Shown here one piece after another: positions 15,699 to 23,511 of a stretch of DNA of 46,637 nucleotides. The notes under the pieces are model-generated. The model was not told where the DNA came from and searched no databases. It saw only the letters and a program-made list of their open reading frames with translations. Each line of letters opens with the position of its first letter. The first letter of the stretch is position 1. The DNA is from Kitasatospora griseola. Lineage in GTDB: Bacteria > Actinomycetota > Actinomycetes > Streptomycetales > Streptomycetaceae. The position numbers were made by a program, and so were the translations under genes. Where the stretch lies: contig NZ_BMRI01000035.1 of the NCBI RefSeq assembly GCF_014648555.1, forward strand, positions 17,875-64,511, given 5' to 3'.

Positions 15699-17120
15699 AT
15701 GAGCACCCACACCCACGACGCCGTCACCACCGAGTCCTGTCGCCACGACCGCGGCCACATCACCGACTCCCGCTTCTACGGCAACCGCTACGCCACGCCC
15801 GACAGCCGCCGCATCTTCTGCGACGTCTGCCGCAACCAGCGCTGGCTGGACATCGAGGCCGCGCTGGCCCTGGCCCAGGGCGAACTCGGCCTGATCCCGC
15901 AGGACATGGCCGAGAAGATCGCCGCGTCCGCCAAGCTGGAGCTCCTCGACCTGGACGCCGTCCAGGAGTCGATCGAGGACTCCGGGCACTCCCTCGTCGG
16001 CCTGCTGCGCGTCTTCGAGACCGTCTGCGGCCCGGAGGCCGGCCAGTACATCCACTACGGCGCCACCACCCAGGACATCCAGGACACCGCGCAGAGCCTG
16101 GAGATCCGCGACGTGCTGGACGTCCTCGAACCCCAGGTCGCCCGGCTCATCGACTGCCTGTCCGGTCTGGCCGCCGAGCACGCCGAGACCGTGATGCTGG
16201 GCCGCACCCACGCCCAGCCGGCCCTGCCGATCGGCTTCGGCCTGAAGGTCTCCGGCTGGACCGACGAACTGCTGCGCCACCGCGACCGGCTGACCGCGCT
16301 CCGCGAGCGGGCCGTGGCGGCCCAACTGTTCGGCGGCGCGGGCAGCATGGCGGGCTTCGGCGAGCTCGGGCCGGCGCTGCTGGACCGGTTCGCCGACCGG
16401 CTCGGCCTGAAGGTGCCGACCACCGTGTGGCACGCCGCCCGGGACCGCCCGGTCGAGTTCGTCACGGTGCTGGCCATGGTCACCGGCACCCTCGGCCGCA
16501 TCGCCGACGAGATCCGGACCCTGTCCCGGCCCGAGTTCGGCGAGGTCTCGGAGGCCTGGCGGCCGGGCAAGGTCGGCAGCAGCACCATGCCGCACAAGCG
16601 CAACCCCGAGCGCGCCGAGCAGATCGTCGTCATGGCCCGGCTGGCGAGCGGGCAGGCCGCCGCCGCGCTCGCCGCCCTGATCGGCGACCACGAGCGCGAC
16701 TCCCGGGCGCTGCGCATCGAGTGGGCAGTAGTGCCCGACATCGCCCACTACTGCCTGGCCGCCTGCACGATGATGCTGGAGAGCGTCACCGGGCTGATCG
16801 TCCACACCGACCGGATGCGGGCCAACGCCGAGGCCGTCGCGGACAAGATCATGTCCGAGCGGCTGATGCTGGCCCTGGGTCAGCAGATCGGCAAGCAGCG
16901 GGCGCACGAGGCCGTCTACGACCTGACCCAGCAGGCCCAGCAGGAGGGCCGGCCGGTGCGGACCCTCCTGGCGGAGCACCCCCGGATCAGCGGCCTGTTC
17001 AGCGCCGCGGAGCTGGCCGAGATCTTCAACCCGGACGGCTACCTCGGCTCCTCCGCCACGCTCGCCGCCCGGGTGGTCGCCGAGGCCCACAAGTCGCTCG
17101 GGTCACTGGACGCCCGGTGA
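15699..17120 (+). CDS. adenylosuccinate lyase/fumarase superfamily lyase
   Basis: 473 residues of the ASL/argininosuccinase superfamily. HYGATTQDIQDT (119-130), the catalytic-site GRTHAQPA with H171, and the signature loop GSSTMPHKRNP (293-303) with S294/S295 are all present. The superfamily makes or breaks a C-N bond next to a carboxylate with release of fumarate. Besides PurB it includes nitrosuccinate lyase and hydrazinosuccinate-type lyases from N-N and diazo pathways, which makes this gene of special interest here. It could release a nitrogen nucleophile from a succinyl adduct. The frame is open further upstream, but ATG 15699 with ACGGAG is the start where family homology begins. A purine-pathway role is less likely inside this operon. 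Confidence 0.85.
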   Translation: MSTHTHDAVTTESCRHDRGHITDSRFYGNRYATPDSRRIFCDVCRNQRWLDIEAALALAQGELGLIPQDMAEKIAASAKLELLDLDAVQESIEDSGHSLVGLLRVFETVCGPEAGQYIHYGATTQDIQDTAQSLEIRDVLDVLEPQVARLIDCLSGLAAEHAETVMLGRTHAQPALPIGFGLKVSGWTDELLRHRDRLTALRERAVAAQLFGGAGSMAGFGELGPALLDRFADRLGLKVPTTVWHAARDRPVEFVTVLAMVTGTLGRIADEIRTLSRPEFGEVSEAWRPGKVGSSTMPHKRNPERAEQIVVMARLASGQAAAALAALIGDHERDSRALRIEWAVVPDIAHYCLAACTMMLESVTGLIVHTDRMRANAEAVADKIMSERLMLALGQQIGKQRAHEAVYDLTQQAQQEGRPVRTLLAEHPRISGLFSAAELAEIFNPDGYLGSSATLAARVVAEAHKSLGSLDAR

Positions 17121-17143
17121 CCCCTCCGGCCGTGCGGGACAGG

Positions 17144-17893
17144 TCAGCCGCGGCCCGTGACGGCGCCGCCGTTGACCTGGAGCACCTGGCCGGTGGTGAA
17201 CCCGCCGCCGGGGCCCGCCAGGTAGAGCACGGCCGCGGCGACCTCCTCGACGGTTCCGCCGCGGCCCACCGGGGCCTGGCGGGACCGGTCGGCGTGGAAC
17301 TCGTCGGACATCCGGTCGCCGTAGAACTCGGTGCCCCCGATGTATCCGGGCGCGACCACGTTCACGGTGATCCCCTCCGGCGCGACCTTCAGCGCGAGCT
17401 CGGAGGACCACGGGTGCAGCGCGGCCTTCGCTCCGCCGTACGAGCCGGAGCCGCGCAGCGCCGCGACCGAGCCGACGGTGACGATCCGGCCGCCCGGGCG
17501 GGCCATCACCGGCAGCAGGGCCTGCGTCAGCAGCACGACGGGCAGCACGTTGCCGGTGAAGTTGGCCAGCCAGTCCCGGCGGATCTGCCCGAGGTCCTCC
17601 GACGGCTGCGGCGCGAGGTTTCCGCCGGCGTTGTTGACCAGCACGTCGACGGGCCGGCCGGCCGCGGCGAGGCCGTCGGCGATCCGGGCCACGTCCGCGG
17701 GCTCGGCCAGGTCGGCCGTCAGCGACCGGACCTGCTTCCCGCCCGCGGCTTCGTTCAGTTCCGCCACCGCGGCGTCCAGGACCTCGGCGCGCCGACCCAG
17801 CAGCAGCACCTCCGCCCCCTCGGCCACGAGTGCCGCGGCCACCGCCTTGCCGATCCCGGTGCCACCCCCGGAGACCACCGCAAACCTGCTCAT
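17144..17893 (-). CDS. short-chain dehydrogenase/reductase
   Basis: 249-residue classical SDR. The cofactor motif GGGTGIGKA is at 9-17, NNAGG at 87-91 and the catalytic S142, Y152, K156 (YGGAK). The arginine pair after LLG suggests NADP(H). It should reduce a ketone or oxidise an alcohol of an unknown intermediate. ATG 17893 is chosen because GGGAGG lies eight bases before it; the GTG at 17911 overlaps that site. The gene converges on the lyase gene with only 23 bases between stops and diverges from the antiporter gene, so it is expressed as a single gene. Confidence 0.88.
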   Translation of the reverse strand: MSRFAVVSGGGTGIGKAVAAALVAEGAEVLLLGRRAEVLDAAVAELNEAAGGKQVRSLTADLAEPADVARIADGLAAAGRPVDVLVNNAGGNLAPQPSEDLGQIRRDWLANFTGNVLPVVLLTQALLPVMARPGGRIVTVGSVAALRGSGSYGGAKAALHPWSSELALKVAPEGITVNVVAPGYIGGTEFYGDRMSDEFHADRSRQAPVGRGGTVEEVAAAVLYLAGPGGGFTTGQVLQVNGGAVTGRG

Positions 17894-18009
17894 CGCCCGA
17901 ACCTCCCCCACGCTGTGTCCCCCGTGGCGCAGGCCCGTGGGGGCCCATCGCCGGAGGCTGACATCCGTTACCGATCCCGGCCTCTGCCCATCCGAACGGA
18001 GAACTGGCT

Positions 18010-19434
18010 ATGAGGCGCTGGATTAGCGTCTATTCGATCACTGTACTGGTGCCGGTGGCCGCCGCGGTGGCTCTTCTGCTGACCCACCACGCGGGCGGGG
18101 CCACCGCCAAGGCCGCGGCCCATCCGGCCGGCGCCGGCGGACCGTTGTTCCGCCTGCTCATCGCCGCCTCCGTGGTGATCGCCGTCGCCGCCCTCGGCGG
18201 CGCAGTGGCCCGGCGGTGCGGCCAACCGGCCGTCGTGGGCGAGCTGGTGGCCGGTTTCGTGCTGGGTCCGTCCGTGCTGGGCGCCCTCGCACCGCAGGTG
18301 CAGCACTCGCTGTTCCCCGCTTCGGTCCTGCCGCAGCTGGACCTGCTGGCCCAACTCGGCGTGGTCTTCTTCATGTTCCTGGTCGGCGCCGAACTGCCGT
18401 CCGGACTGCTCCGCCGGAGCACCCGCACCGGTCTCGTCATCGGGCACGCGTCGACCGCGATCCCGTTCCTCATCGGCATCTCGATGGCGCTGTGGCTCTA
18501 CCACCGCTACCCGTCCAACGGGGCCGGCATGACGGCCTACCTGCTGTTCATCGGGCTCTCCTTCGCCATCACCGCGTTCCCGGTGCTGGCCAGGATCCTG
18601 GCCGAACGGCGCATGCTGCACAGCCCGCTGGGCGTGACGGGCATGGCGGCCGCCGGGATCGGCGACGCCACCGGCTGGAGCCTGCTGGTGGTGGTCATCG
18701 CCATCGTGCGCGGCACCTCGGTGACGTCCGCGGTCCTGGCGGTCGCCTACATGGCGGCCTTCGTGGTGATCATGATGCTGATCGTCCGGCCGCTGCTGGC
18801 GCGCACCCTGCAATGGGCGGACCGCCGCCCGTCCGTGCGCGACGGGGTCTCCGCCGGGCTGATCTGCCTGGTCCTGGTGAGCGCGCTCGCCACCGACCGG
18901 ATGGGCGTCCACACCATCTTCGGCGCGTTCATGGCCGGCGTGGTGATGCCCCGCCAGTCGCCGCTGTTCCGCGAGATGGCCGGCAAGATCCAGGGCATCA
19001 CGGTCTGGGTGATGCTGCCGCTGTTCTTCGCCATCGTCGGTCTCCGGACCCAGCTGAACACGCTCAGCGGCACGACCGCGTGGCTGACCTGCCTCGCGGT
19101 CCTCGTGGTGGCCGTCGTGGCGAAGTTCGGCAGCGGCACCGTGGCGGCGCTCGCAGTGGGCGGCCACAGCCGGCGGGAGTCCCTGGCGATCGGCGCGATG
19201 ATGAACTGCCGCGGGCTCACCGAGCTCATCGTGCTCAACCTCGGCGTCGAACTCGGCGTGCTCACACCCGCGTTGTTCGCCATGTTCGTCTGCATGGCGC
19301 TGGTCACCACGGCGATGACCGGGCCGATCCTGCGCCGGGTCGTGCCGAAGCAGCAGCCGCCCGCGGCGACGCCCGACGGACCCGCTTCCACATCCCTCGC
19401 GAAGGAGGACCTCGATGCCCCGCTCCTCAGCTGA
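18010..19434 (+). CDS. CPA2-family cation:proton antiporter
   Basis: 474 residues and about 12-13 membrane helices, of the Kef/NapA type (CPA2, Na+/H+ exchanger). Conserved stretches are QPAVVGELVAGFVLGPSVLG (about 73-92), FFMFLVGAELP and GIGDATGWSL, with the Asp expected in the ion site. It lacks the TrkA-N domain of KefB/C and ends in a short polar tail. Similar antiporters occur in Streptomyces antibiotic clusters; a role in ion homeostasis or tolerance is plausible, but export of the product has not been shown for this class. ATG 18010 follows CGGAGAA. Its end overlaps cysD by 20 bases, so the two are coupled. Confidence 0.85.
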   Translation: MRRWISVYSITVLVPVAAAVALLLTHHAGGATAKAAAHPAGAGGPLFRLLIAASVVIAVAALGGAVARRCGQPAVVGELVAGFVLGPSVLGALAPQVQHSLFPASVLPQLDLLAQLGVVFFMFLVGAELPSGLLRRSTRTGLVIGHASTAIPFLIGISMALWLYHRYPSNGAGMTAYLLFIGLSFAITAFPVLARILAERRMLHSPLGVTGMAAAGIGDATGWSLLVVVIAIVRGTSVTSAVLAVAYMAAFVVIMMLIVRPLLARTLQWADRRPSVRDGVSAGLICLVLVSALATDRMGVHTIFGAFMAGVVMPRQSPLFREMAGKIQGITVWVMLPLFFAIVGLRTQLNTLSGTTAWLTCLAVLVVAVVAKFGSGTVAALAVGGHSRRESLAIGAMMNCRGLTELIVLNLGVELGVLTPALFAMFVCMALVTTAMTGPILRRVVPKQQPPAATPDGPASTSLAKEDLDAPLLS

Positions 19435-20356
19435 CCGGACGGCCGCGGACCCGCGCGCGGCATCGGACACCGAGCACCTGGCCGCCCTGGAGGCCGAGGC
19501 GATCTTCATCCTCCGCGAGGTCGTCGCGGAGGCCGAGCGCCCGGGCCTGCTGTTCTCCGGCGGCAAGGACTCGATCGTGATGCTCCGCCTGGCCCAGAAG
19601 GCCTTCGCCCCCGCCAGGATCCCGTTCCCGCTGGTGCACGTGGACACCGGCCACAACTTCGACGAGGTGCTGGACCTCCGGGACAAGCTGGTCGCCGAAC
19701 TCGACGCGCAGCTGATCGTCGGAAGCGTGCAGGAGGGGATCGACTCGGGGCTCGTCGTCGAACCCCGGTCGGGCATGCGCAACGCGATCCAGACGCCCGT
19801 GCTGCTCCAGACCGCGGAACGGCACCGCCTCAACGCGCTCTTCGGCGGCGCCCGCCGCGACGAGGAGAAGGCCCGGGCCAAGGAACGGGTCGTCAGTTTC
19901 CGCGACGAGTTCGGCCAGTGGGACCCGAAGCGGCAGCGTCCCGAGCTCTGGTCGCTGTACAACCCGTCGGTGCGCCCCGGCGAGTCCATCCGGGTGTTCC
20001 CGCTGTCGAACTGGACCGAGGTCGACATCTGGAACTACATCGCCCGGGAGGAGATCGAGCTGCCGGCGCTGTACTACGCCCACGACCGCACGGTGGTGAG
20101 CCGCGACGGCATGCTCTACGGCGTGCACAAGCACCTCCCGGTGCGGCCCGGCGAGGAGCCGTTCACGGCGCGGGTGCGGTACCGCACGATCGGCGACGCC
20201 TCCTGCACGGCCGCCGTCGTCTCCGACGCGACCACGCCCGAGGACGTCATCGAGGAGCTGCTCAGCACCAGGCTGACCGAGCGCGGCGCCACCCGCGGCG
20301 ACGACAAGGTCAGCGAGTCCGCCATGGAAGATCGCAAGCGTGAGGGGTACTTCTGA
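19415..20356 (+). CDS. cysD: sulfate adenylyltransferase subunit 2 (CysD)
   Basis: 313-residue ATP sulfurylase catalytic subunit of the PP-loop family. The nucleotide loop SGGKDS is at 48-53. GGARRDEEKARAKER and the NWTEVDIWNYI helix are typical of CysD. With CysN it makes adenosine 5'-phosphosulfate from ATP and sulfate in the cytoplasm. ATG 19415 has GAAGGAGG upstream and overlaps the antiporter. Its stop overlaps the cysN start (TGATG). Streptomycetes normally have another copy in the cysteine pathway, so this pair is probably a cluster-specific supply for the sulfotransferase at 8850. Confidence 0.93.
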   Translation: MPRSSADRTAADPRAASDTEHLAALEAEAIFILREVVAEAERPGLLFSGGKDSIVMLRLAQKAFAPARIPFPLVHVDTGHNFDEVLDLRDKLVAELDAQLIVGSVQEGIDSGLVVEPRSGMRNAIQTPVLLQTAERHRLNALFGGARRDEEKARAKERVVSFRDEFGQWDPKRQRPELWSLYNPSVRPGESIRVFPLSNWTEVDIWNYIAREEIELPALYYAHDRTVVSRDGMLYGVHKHLPVRPGEEPFTARVRYRTIGDASCTAAVVSDATTPEDVIEELLSTRLTERGATRGDDKVSESAMEDRKREGYF

Positions 20357-21597
20357 TGAGCATGTTGCGATTCGCCACGGCCGGTTCCGTCGACGACGGC
20401 AAGTCCACGCTCATCGGCCGTCTGCTCTACGACACCAAGTCGCTGTTCGACGACCAGCTGGCCGCCGTGGAGGCGGTGTCGCACGCCCGCGGCGACGACT
20501 ACACCGATCTGTCGCTGCTCACCGACGGCCTGCGGGCCGAGCGCGAGCAGGGCATCACCATCGACGTCGCCTACCGCTACTTCTCCACCCCCAAGCGGAA
20601 GTTCATCGTCGCCGACACCCCGGGGCACAGCCAGTACACCCGGAACATGGTCACCGGGGCGTCGACGGCCGATCTCGCGCTCATCCTGGCCGACGCCCGC
20701 AAGGGCCTGGTGGAGCAGAGCCGTCGGCACGCCATCCTCTGCACCCTGCTGGGCGTCGAGCACCTGGTCCTGTGCGTGAACAAGATGGACCTGGTCGGGT
20801 TCGACCGCGACCGCTTCGAGGAGATCCGCGCCGAATTCACGGAGTACGCGCGGCAGATCGGCACCAAGCGGGTCACCGTGCTCCCCGTGTCGGCGCTGCG
20901 GGGCGACAACGTGGTGAACCGGTCGGAGAACATGCCGTGGTACGACGGGCCGCCCCTGCTGGAGCTGCTGGAGAGCGCGCCCGCGGGGTCGGCCGACCTC
21001 GGGACCGGGACGCGGTTCCCGGTGCAGTACGTGATCCGCCCGCAGTCCGTCACGGTCACCGACCACCGCAGCTACGCCGGCCAGGTCGCCGGCGGCGTCC
21101 TGCGGACCGGCGACGAGGTGCTGGTCATGCCGTCGCGGACCACCACCACCGTCACCCGGATCGACTCGCCGTCCGGCCCGGTCACCGAGGCCCGGCCGCC
21201 GATGTCGGTGACCGTCCAGCTCTCCGACAAGCTCGACGTCTCCCGGGGCGACCTGCTCTGCCCGCCGCAGGACGTGCCGACCGTCGCCGGCGAACTGGAG
21301 GCCCTCGTCTGCTGGATGGACGAAACGGCGCCACTCGTCCCGCAGCAGCGCTACGTGCTCAAGCACACGACGCGCCGCGTCCGGGCGAGCGTCGAGGCGA
21401 TCGACCACCAGCTCGACATCAACACCCTGCACGAGACGCCGGCGGCTGAGCTGACCTGCAATCAGATCGGCCGGGTCAGGTTCCGCCTCACCGCGCCGCT
21501 GGTCTTCGACGAGTACCGCCGGAACCGGACGCTCGGCGGGTTCATCCTGATCGACGAGTCGACCAACCACACCGTGGGCGCCGGAATCATCGTGTGA
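20356..21597 (+). CDS. cysN: sulfate adenylyltransferase subunit 1, GTPase (CysN)
   Basis: 413-residue EF-Tu-like GTPase that drives the CysD reaction. G1 is GSVDDGKST (10-18), G3 DTPGHSQYTRNM, G4 NKMD, followed by two beta-barrel domains. Some CysN proteins carry a C-terminal APS kinase (CysC); this one ends after the barrels, and no cysC follows. PAPS for the sulfotransferase would thus need an APS kinase from elsewhere in the genome. A hairpin closes the unit. Confidence 0.93.
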   Translation: MSMLRFATAGSVDDGKSTLIGRLLYDTKSLFDDQLAAVEAVSHARGDDYTDLSLLTDGLRAEREQGITIDVAYRYFSTPKRKFIVADTPGHSQYTRNMVTGASTADLALILADARKGLVEQSRRHAILCTLLGVEHLVLCVNKMDLVGFDRDRFEEIRAEFTEYARQIGTKRVTVLPVSALRGDNVVNRSENMPWYDGPPLLELLESAPAGSADLGTGTRFPVQYVIRPQSVTVTDHRSYAGQVAGGVLRTGDEVLVMPSRTTTTVTRIDSPSGPVTEARPPMSVTVQLSDKLDVSRGDLLCPPQDVPTVAGELEALVCWMDETAPLVPQQRYVLKHTTRRVRASVEAIDHQLDINTLHETPAAELTCNQIGRVRFRLTAPLVFDEYRRNRTLGGFILIDESTNHTVGAGIIV

Positions 21598-21606
21598 CCC
21601 CACGCC

Positions 21607-21659
21607 CTCGGCCCGGTCCGGCCGGCACCTGCGGGTTCCGGGCCCCGGACCGGGCCGAG
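21607..21659. terminator. hairpin terminator after cysN
   Basis: CTCGGCCCGGTCCGG (21607-21621) is perfectly complementary to 21645-21659, a 15-bp stem ten bases after the cysN stop. It lies between convergent genes. Confidence 0.7.
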
Positions 21660-21709
21660 TGGCGCGAGGATCCGCACCGCGCCACCCGGCCGCGGGCCTC
21701 CGTGCGCCG

Positions 21710-22162
21710 CTACTGGCGCTCGGTGCGCAGCAGTTGGAGCTGGGCCAGGTACCGCGCGTACGTCGCGCCGAGCGGCAGCAGCGCCATCCGGAGCCGCTCG
21801 TCGGTGAACTTCCCCTGCGCGCACAGCGATTCCAGGTGGTCCGCGGCGAGCCGCGAGCGGGTGCAGGCCACCTGCCAGGTGTCGAACACGTCCGCTTCGC
21901 CGTTCCGGTGCCGCGGCTGCTCGTTCCGCACGACCATGCCCACATGCCGGTGGACGCAGTCGGACCAGTCGAATTCGTAGTTGGTCAATTCGCGGAGAAT
22001 CCCCGCGATGGTCACCCGCGACCACGGAACGAGTCGCTCGTCCAACTCGGATTCCGAGAACTCACGGCAGTACTCCCCGAGGGACATTCTGTGGAAAACA
22101 ACCTGATCCCGCAGGATCTCCGTGTCTTCCTCCAGCCGGAATTCCCCTCCATCAGCTGCCAT
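21710..22162 (-). CDS. 150-residue protein of unknown function
   Basis: ATG 22162 is preceded by GGAGGAGG, so the start is firm although the frame stays open upstream. The product is a soluble, helix-rich protein rich in Arg/Glu (FRLEEDTEILRDQVVFHRM at the N-terminus) with several His and Trp residues (ELTNYEFDWSDCVHRHVG near the middle). It has no signal peptide or membrane helix and no motif that I recognise. It lies at the right edge of the cluster, transcribed toward cysN. It could be an accessory protein of the cluster or the first flanking gene. Confidence 0.7.
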   Translation of the reverse strand: MAADGGEFRLEEDTEILRDQVVFHRMSLGEYCREFSESELDERLVPWSRVTIAGILRELTNYEFDWSDCVHRHVGMVVRNEQPRHRNGEADVFDTWQVACTRSRLAADHLESLCAQGKFTDERLRMALLPLGATYARYLAQLQLLRTERQ

Positions 22163-22519
22163 GACGTACCTCCTCCGGACCAGTTCGACCAGTCGCCATC
22201 CAGCCCGTGGCGGCCGGCCGGGGGGCGTCCGGCCGCCAGGGGCAGCTCCAGGTGCCCGGCCGCGCAATCCCGCGCCCAGCACGGTTCAATCGTGTCAGAT
22301 CCGCCATGGCCGCACTGGCAAGAATCCGACAGGACCCCTGGTATAACCGGGGAAGGCGAACGGCCAAAGCAATACAGTTCGGACATCTCACTTCGACACG
22401 ATCCATCCGCCGCTCGCCCATGTCGAGGCACCGAATTGCAACCCACCGGCCGGGGGCTCTACCGGAACTTCACATTCCGCTCGGACATCCTGATCTTCGA
22501 TATCGGAACAGGAACGCAA
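22163..22519. other. non-coding stretch at the cluster border
   Basis: About 360 bases without a convincing gene. They hold the leader of the 150-residue protein, including a tandem GACCAGT-TC-GACCAGT at 22178-22193, and local AT-rich patches. A possible minus-strand promoter is TTGGCC (22367-22362) and TATACC (22345-22340) with 16 bp between. No integrase remnant is seen. Confidence 0.45.
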
Positions 22520-22552
22520 AAACCCCAGGTCAGAAGCGATGACCTGGGGTTT
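22520..22552 (-). terminator. intrinsic terminator of the tRNA-Thr gene
   Basis: AAACCCCAGGTCA (22520-22532) pairs with 22540-22552 in a 13-bp stem with a seven-base loop. On the minus strand the stem runs into TTTTTGCG, a classic rho-independent signal three bases after the tRNA. Confidence 0.9.
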
Positions 22553-22554
22553 CT

Positions 22555-22631
22555 TGGAGCCGCCTATGGGATTCGAACCCATGACCTACGCATTACGAGT
22601 GCGTTGCTCTGGCCAACTGAGCTAAGGCGGC
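22555..22631 (-). tRNA. tRNA-Thr(CGT)
   Basis: Read on the minus strand, the acceptor GCCGCCT pairs with AGGCGGC and is followed by discriminator T and an encoded CCA. The D-arm is GCTCAGTTGGCCAGAGC, the anticodon stem-loop CGCAC-TCGTAAT-GCG(TAG) gives anticodon CGT, and the T-arm is ATGGGTTCGAATCCCAT. All arms form. The 3' end faces the biosynthetic cluster. Confidence 0.95.
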
Positions 22632-22737
22632 ACCGCTGCCAGGACAGACCGGCTGGTGGAACCAGGGTCGCATTGGCAACGCGGGTCAGTCTACACAGTT
22701 TCCGGGGTGGTCCGTACGCGGTGGTGGGGCGGGCCGG

Positions 22738-23466
22738 TCAGGCGGAGGAGACGGCGAGTTTCGCGGCGAAGCCGGCGAACAGGACGGCGACCGAGGAGGT
22801 GAGGCCGGCGGAGAGGCGCTTGCGGCGGCGGAAGGCGTTGGCGAGGGAGGTGCCGGCGAAGATCAGCAGCGAGAGGTAGAGGAAGGAGAAGGTCTGCAGG
22901 ACGCCGCCGAGGAGGGCGAAGGAGAGGGCGGGGGCGCCGTAGTCGGTGTCCACGAACTGGGTGAAGAACGAGAGCAGGAACAGGATCGCCTTGGGGTTGA
23001 GCAGGCTGATGACCAGCGCGCGGCGGAACGGGCGCTCGGTGTCCTGCTCGGCGGAGGAATCGGAGTCGGCGCCGGTGACGACCGCCCGCTCGCGCCACAT
23101 CTGCCGGGCAGCGCGCAGCATGCCGAGGCCTATCCAGAGCAGGTAGGCCGCGCCGCCGAACTTGACCACCGCGAAGACCGCGGGGTTGGCACGCAGCAGG
23201 GAGGCCGCGCCGAGGGAGGTGAGGCTGATCAGGGTGAGGTCGCCGAGGAAGACGCCGCAGGCGGCGCGGTAGCCGGTGCGGACGCCCTTGCGGGCGGCGA
23301 CCGAGAGCACGTAGAGGGAGTTCGGTCCGGGCAGCAGGACGATGACCAGTGCGCCGAGGATGTAGGTGGTCAGGTCGTGGACGCCGAGCACGACGGTCTC
23401 CAAGGGTCCGGGAGGCAAGGAACGCCGAAGGGGCTGCGCCATGCTAGCGCCAGCCCCTTCACGCAC
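22738..23466 (-). CDS. LysE/LeuE-type amino acid exporter
   Basis: About 242 residues and six membrane helices, LysE (RhtB/LeuE) family. The family signature LLPGPNSLYVLSVAARKGVRTG lies near residue 38, and SLLNPKAILFLLSFFTQF near 145. It exports amino acids or analogues across the membrane. GTG 23466 is chosen since AGGAG lies seven bases before it; ATG 23442 and TTG 23403 are also possible and would leave all helices intact. It precedes the tRNA on the same strand, in what looks like core genome. Confidence 0.85.
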   Translation of the reverse strand: MREGAGASMAQPLRRSLPPGPLETVVLGVHDLTTYILGALVIVLLPGPNSLYVLSVAARKGVRTGYRAACGVFLGDLTLISLTSLGAASLLRANPAVFAVVKFGGAAYLLWIGLGMLRAARQMWRERAVVTGADSDSSAEQDTERPFRRALVISLLNPKAILFLLSFFTQFVDTDYGAPALSFALLGGVLQTFSFLYLSLLIFAGTSLANAFRRRKRLSAGLTSSVAVLFAGFAAKLAVSSA

Positions 23467-23511
23467 AAACACTCCTGACAGATGGTCCCGTCATGCGGAC
23501 CACGACGAGGG

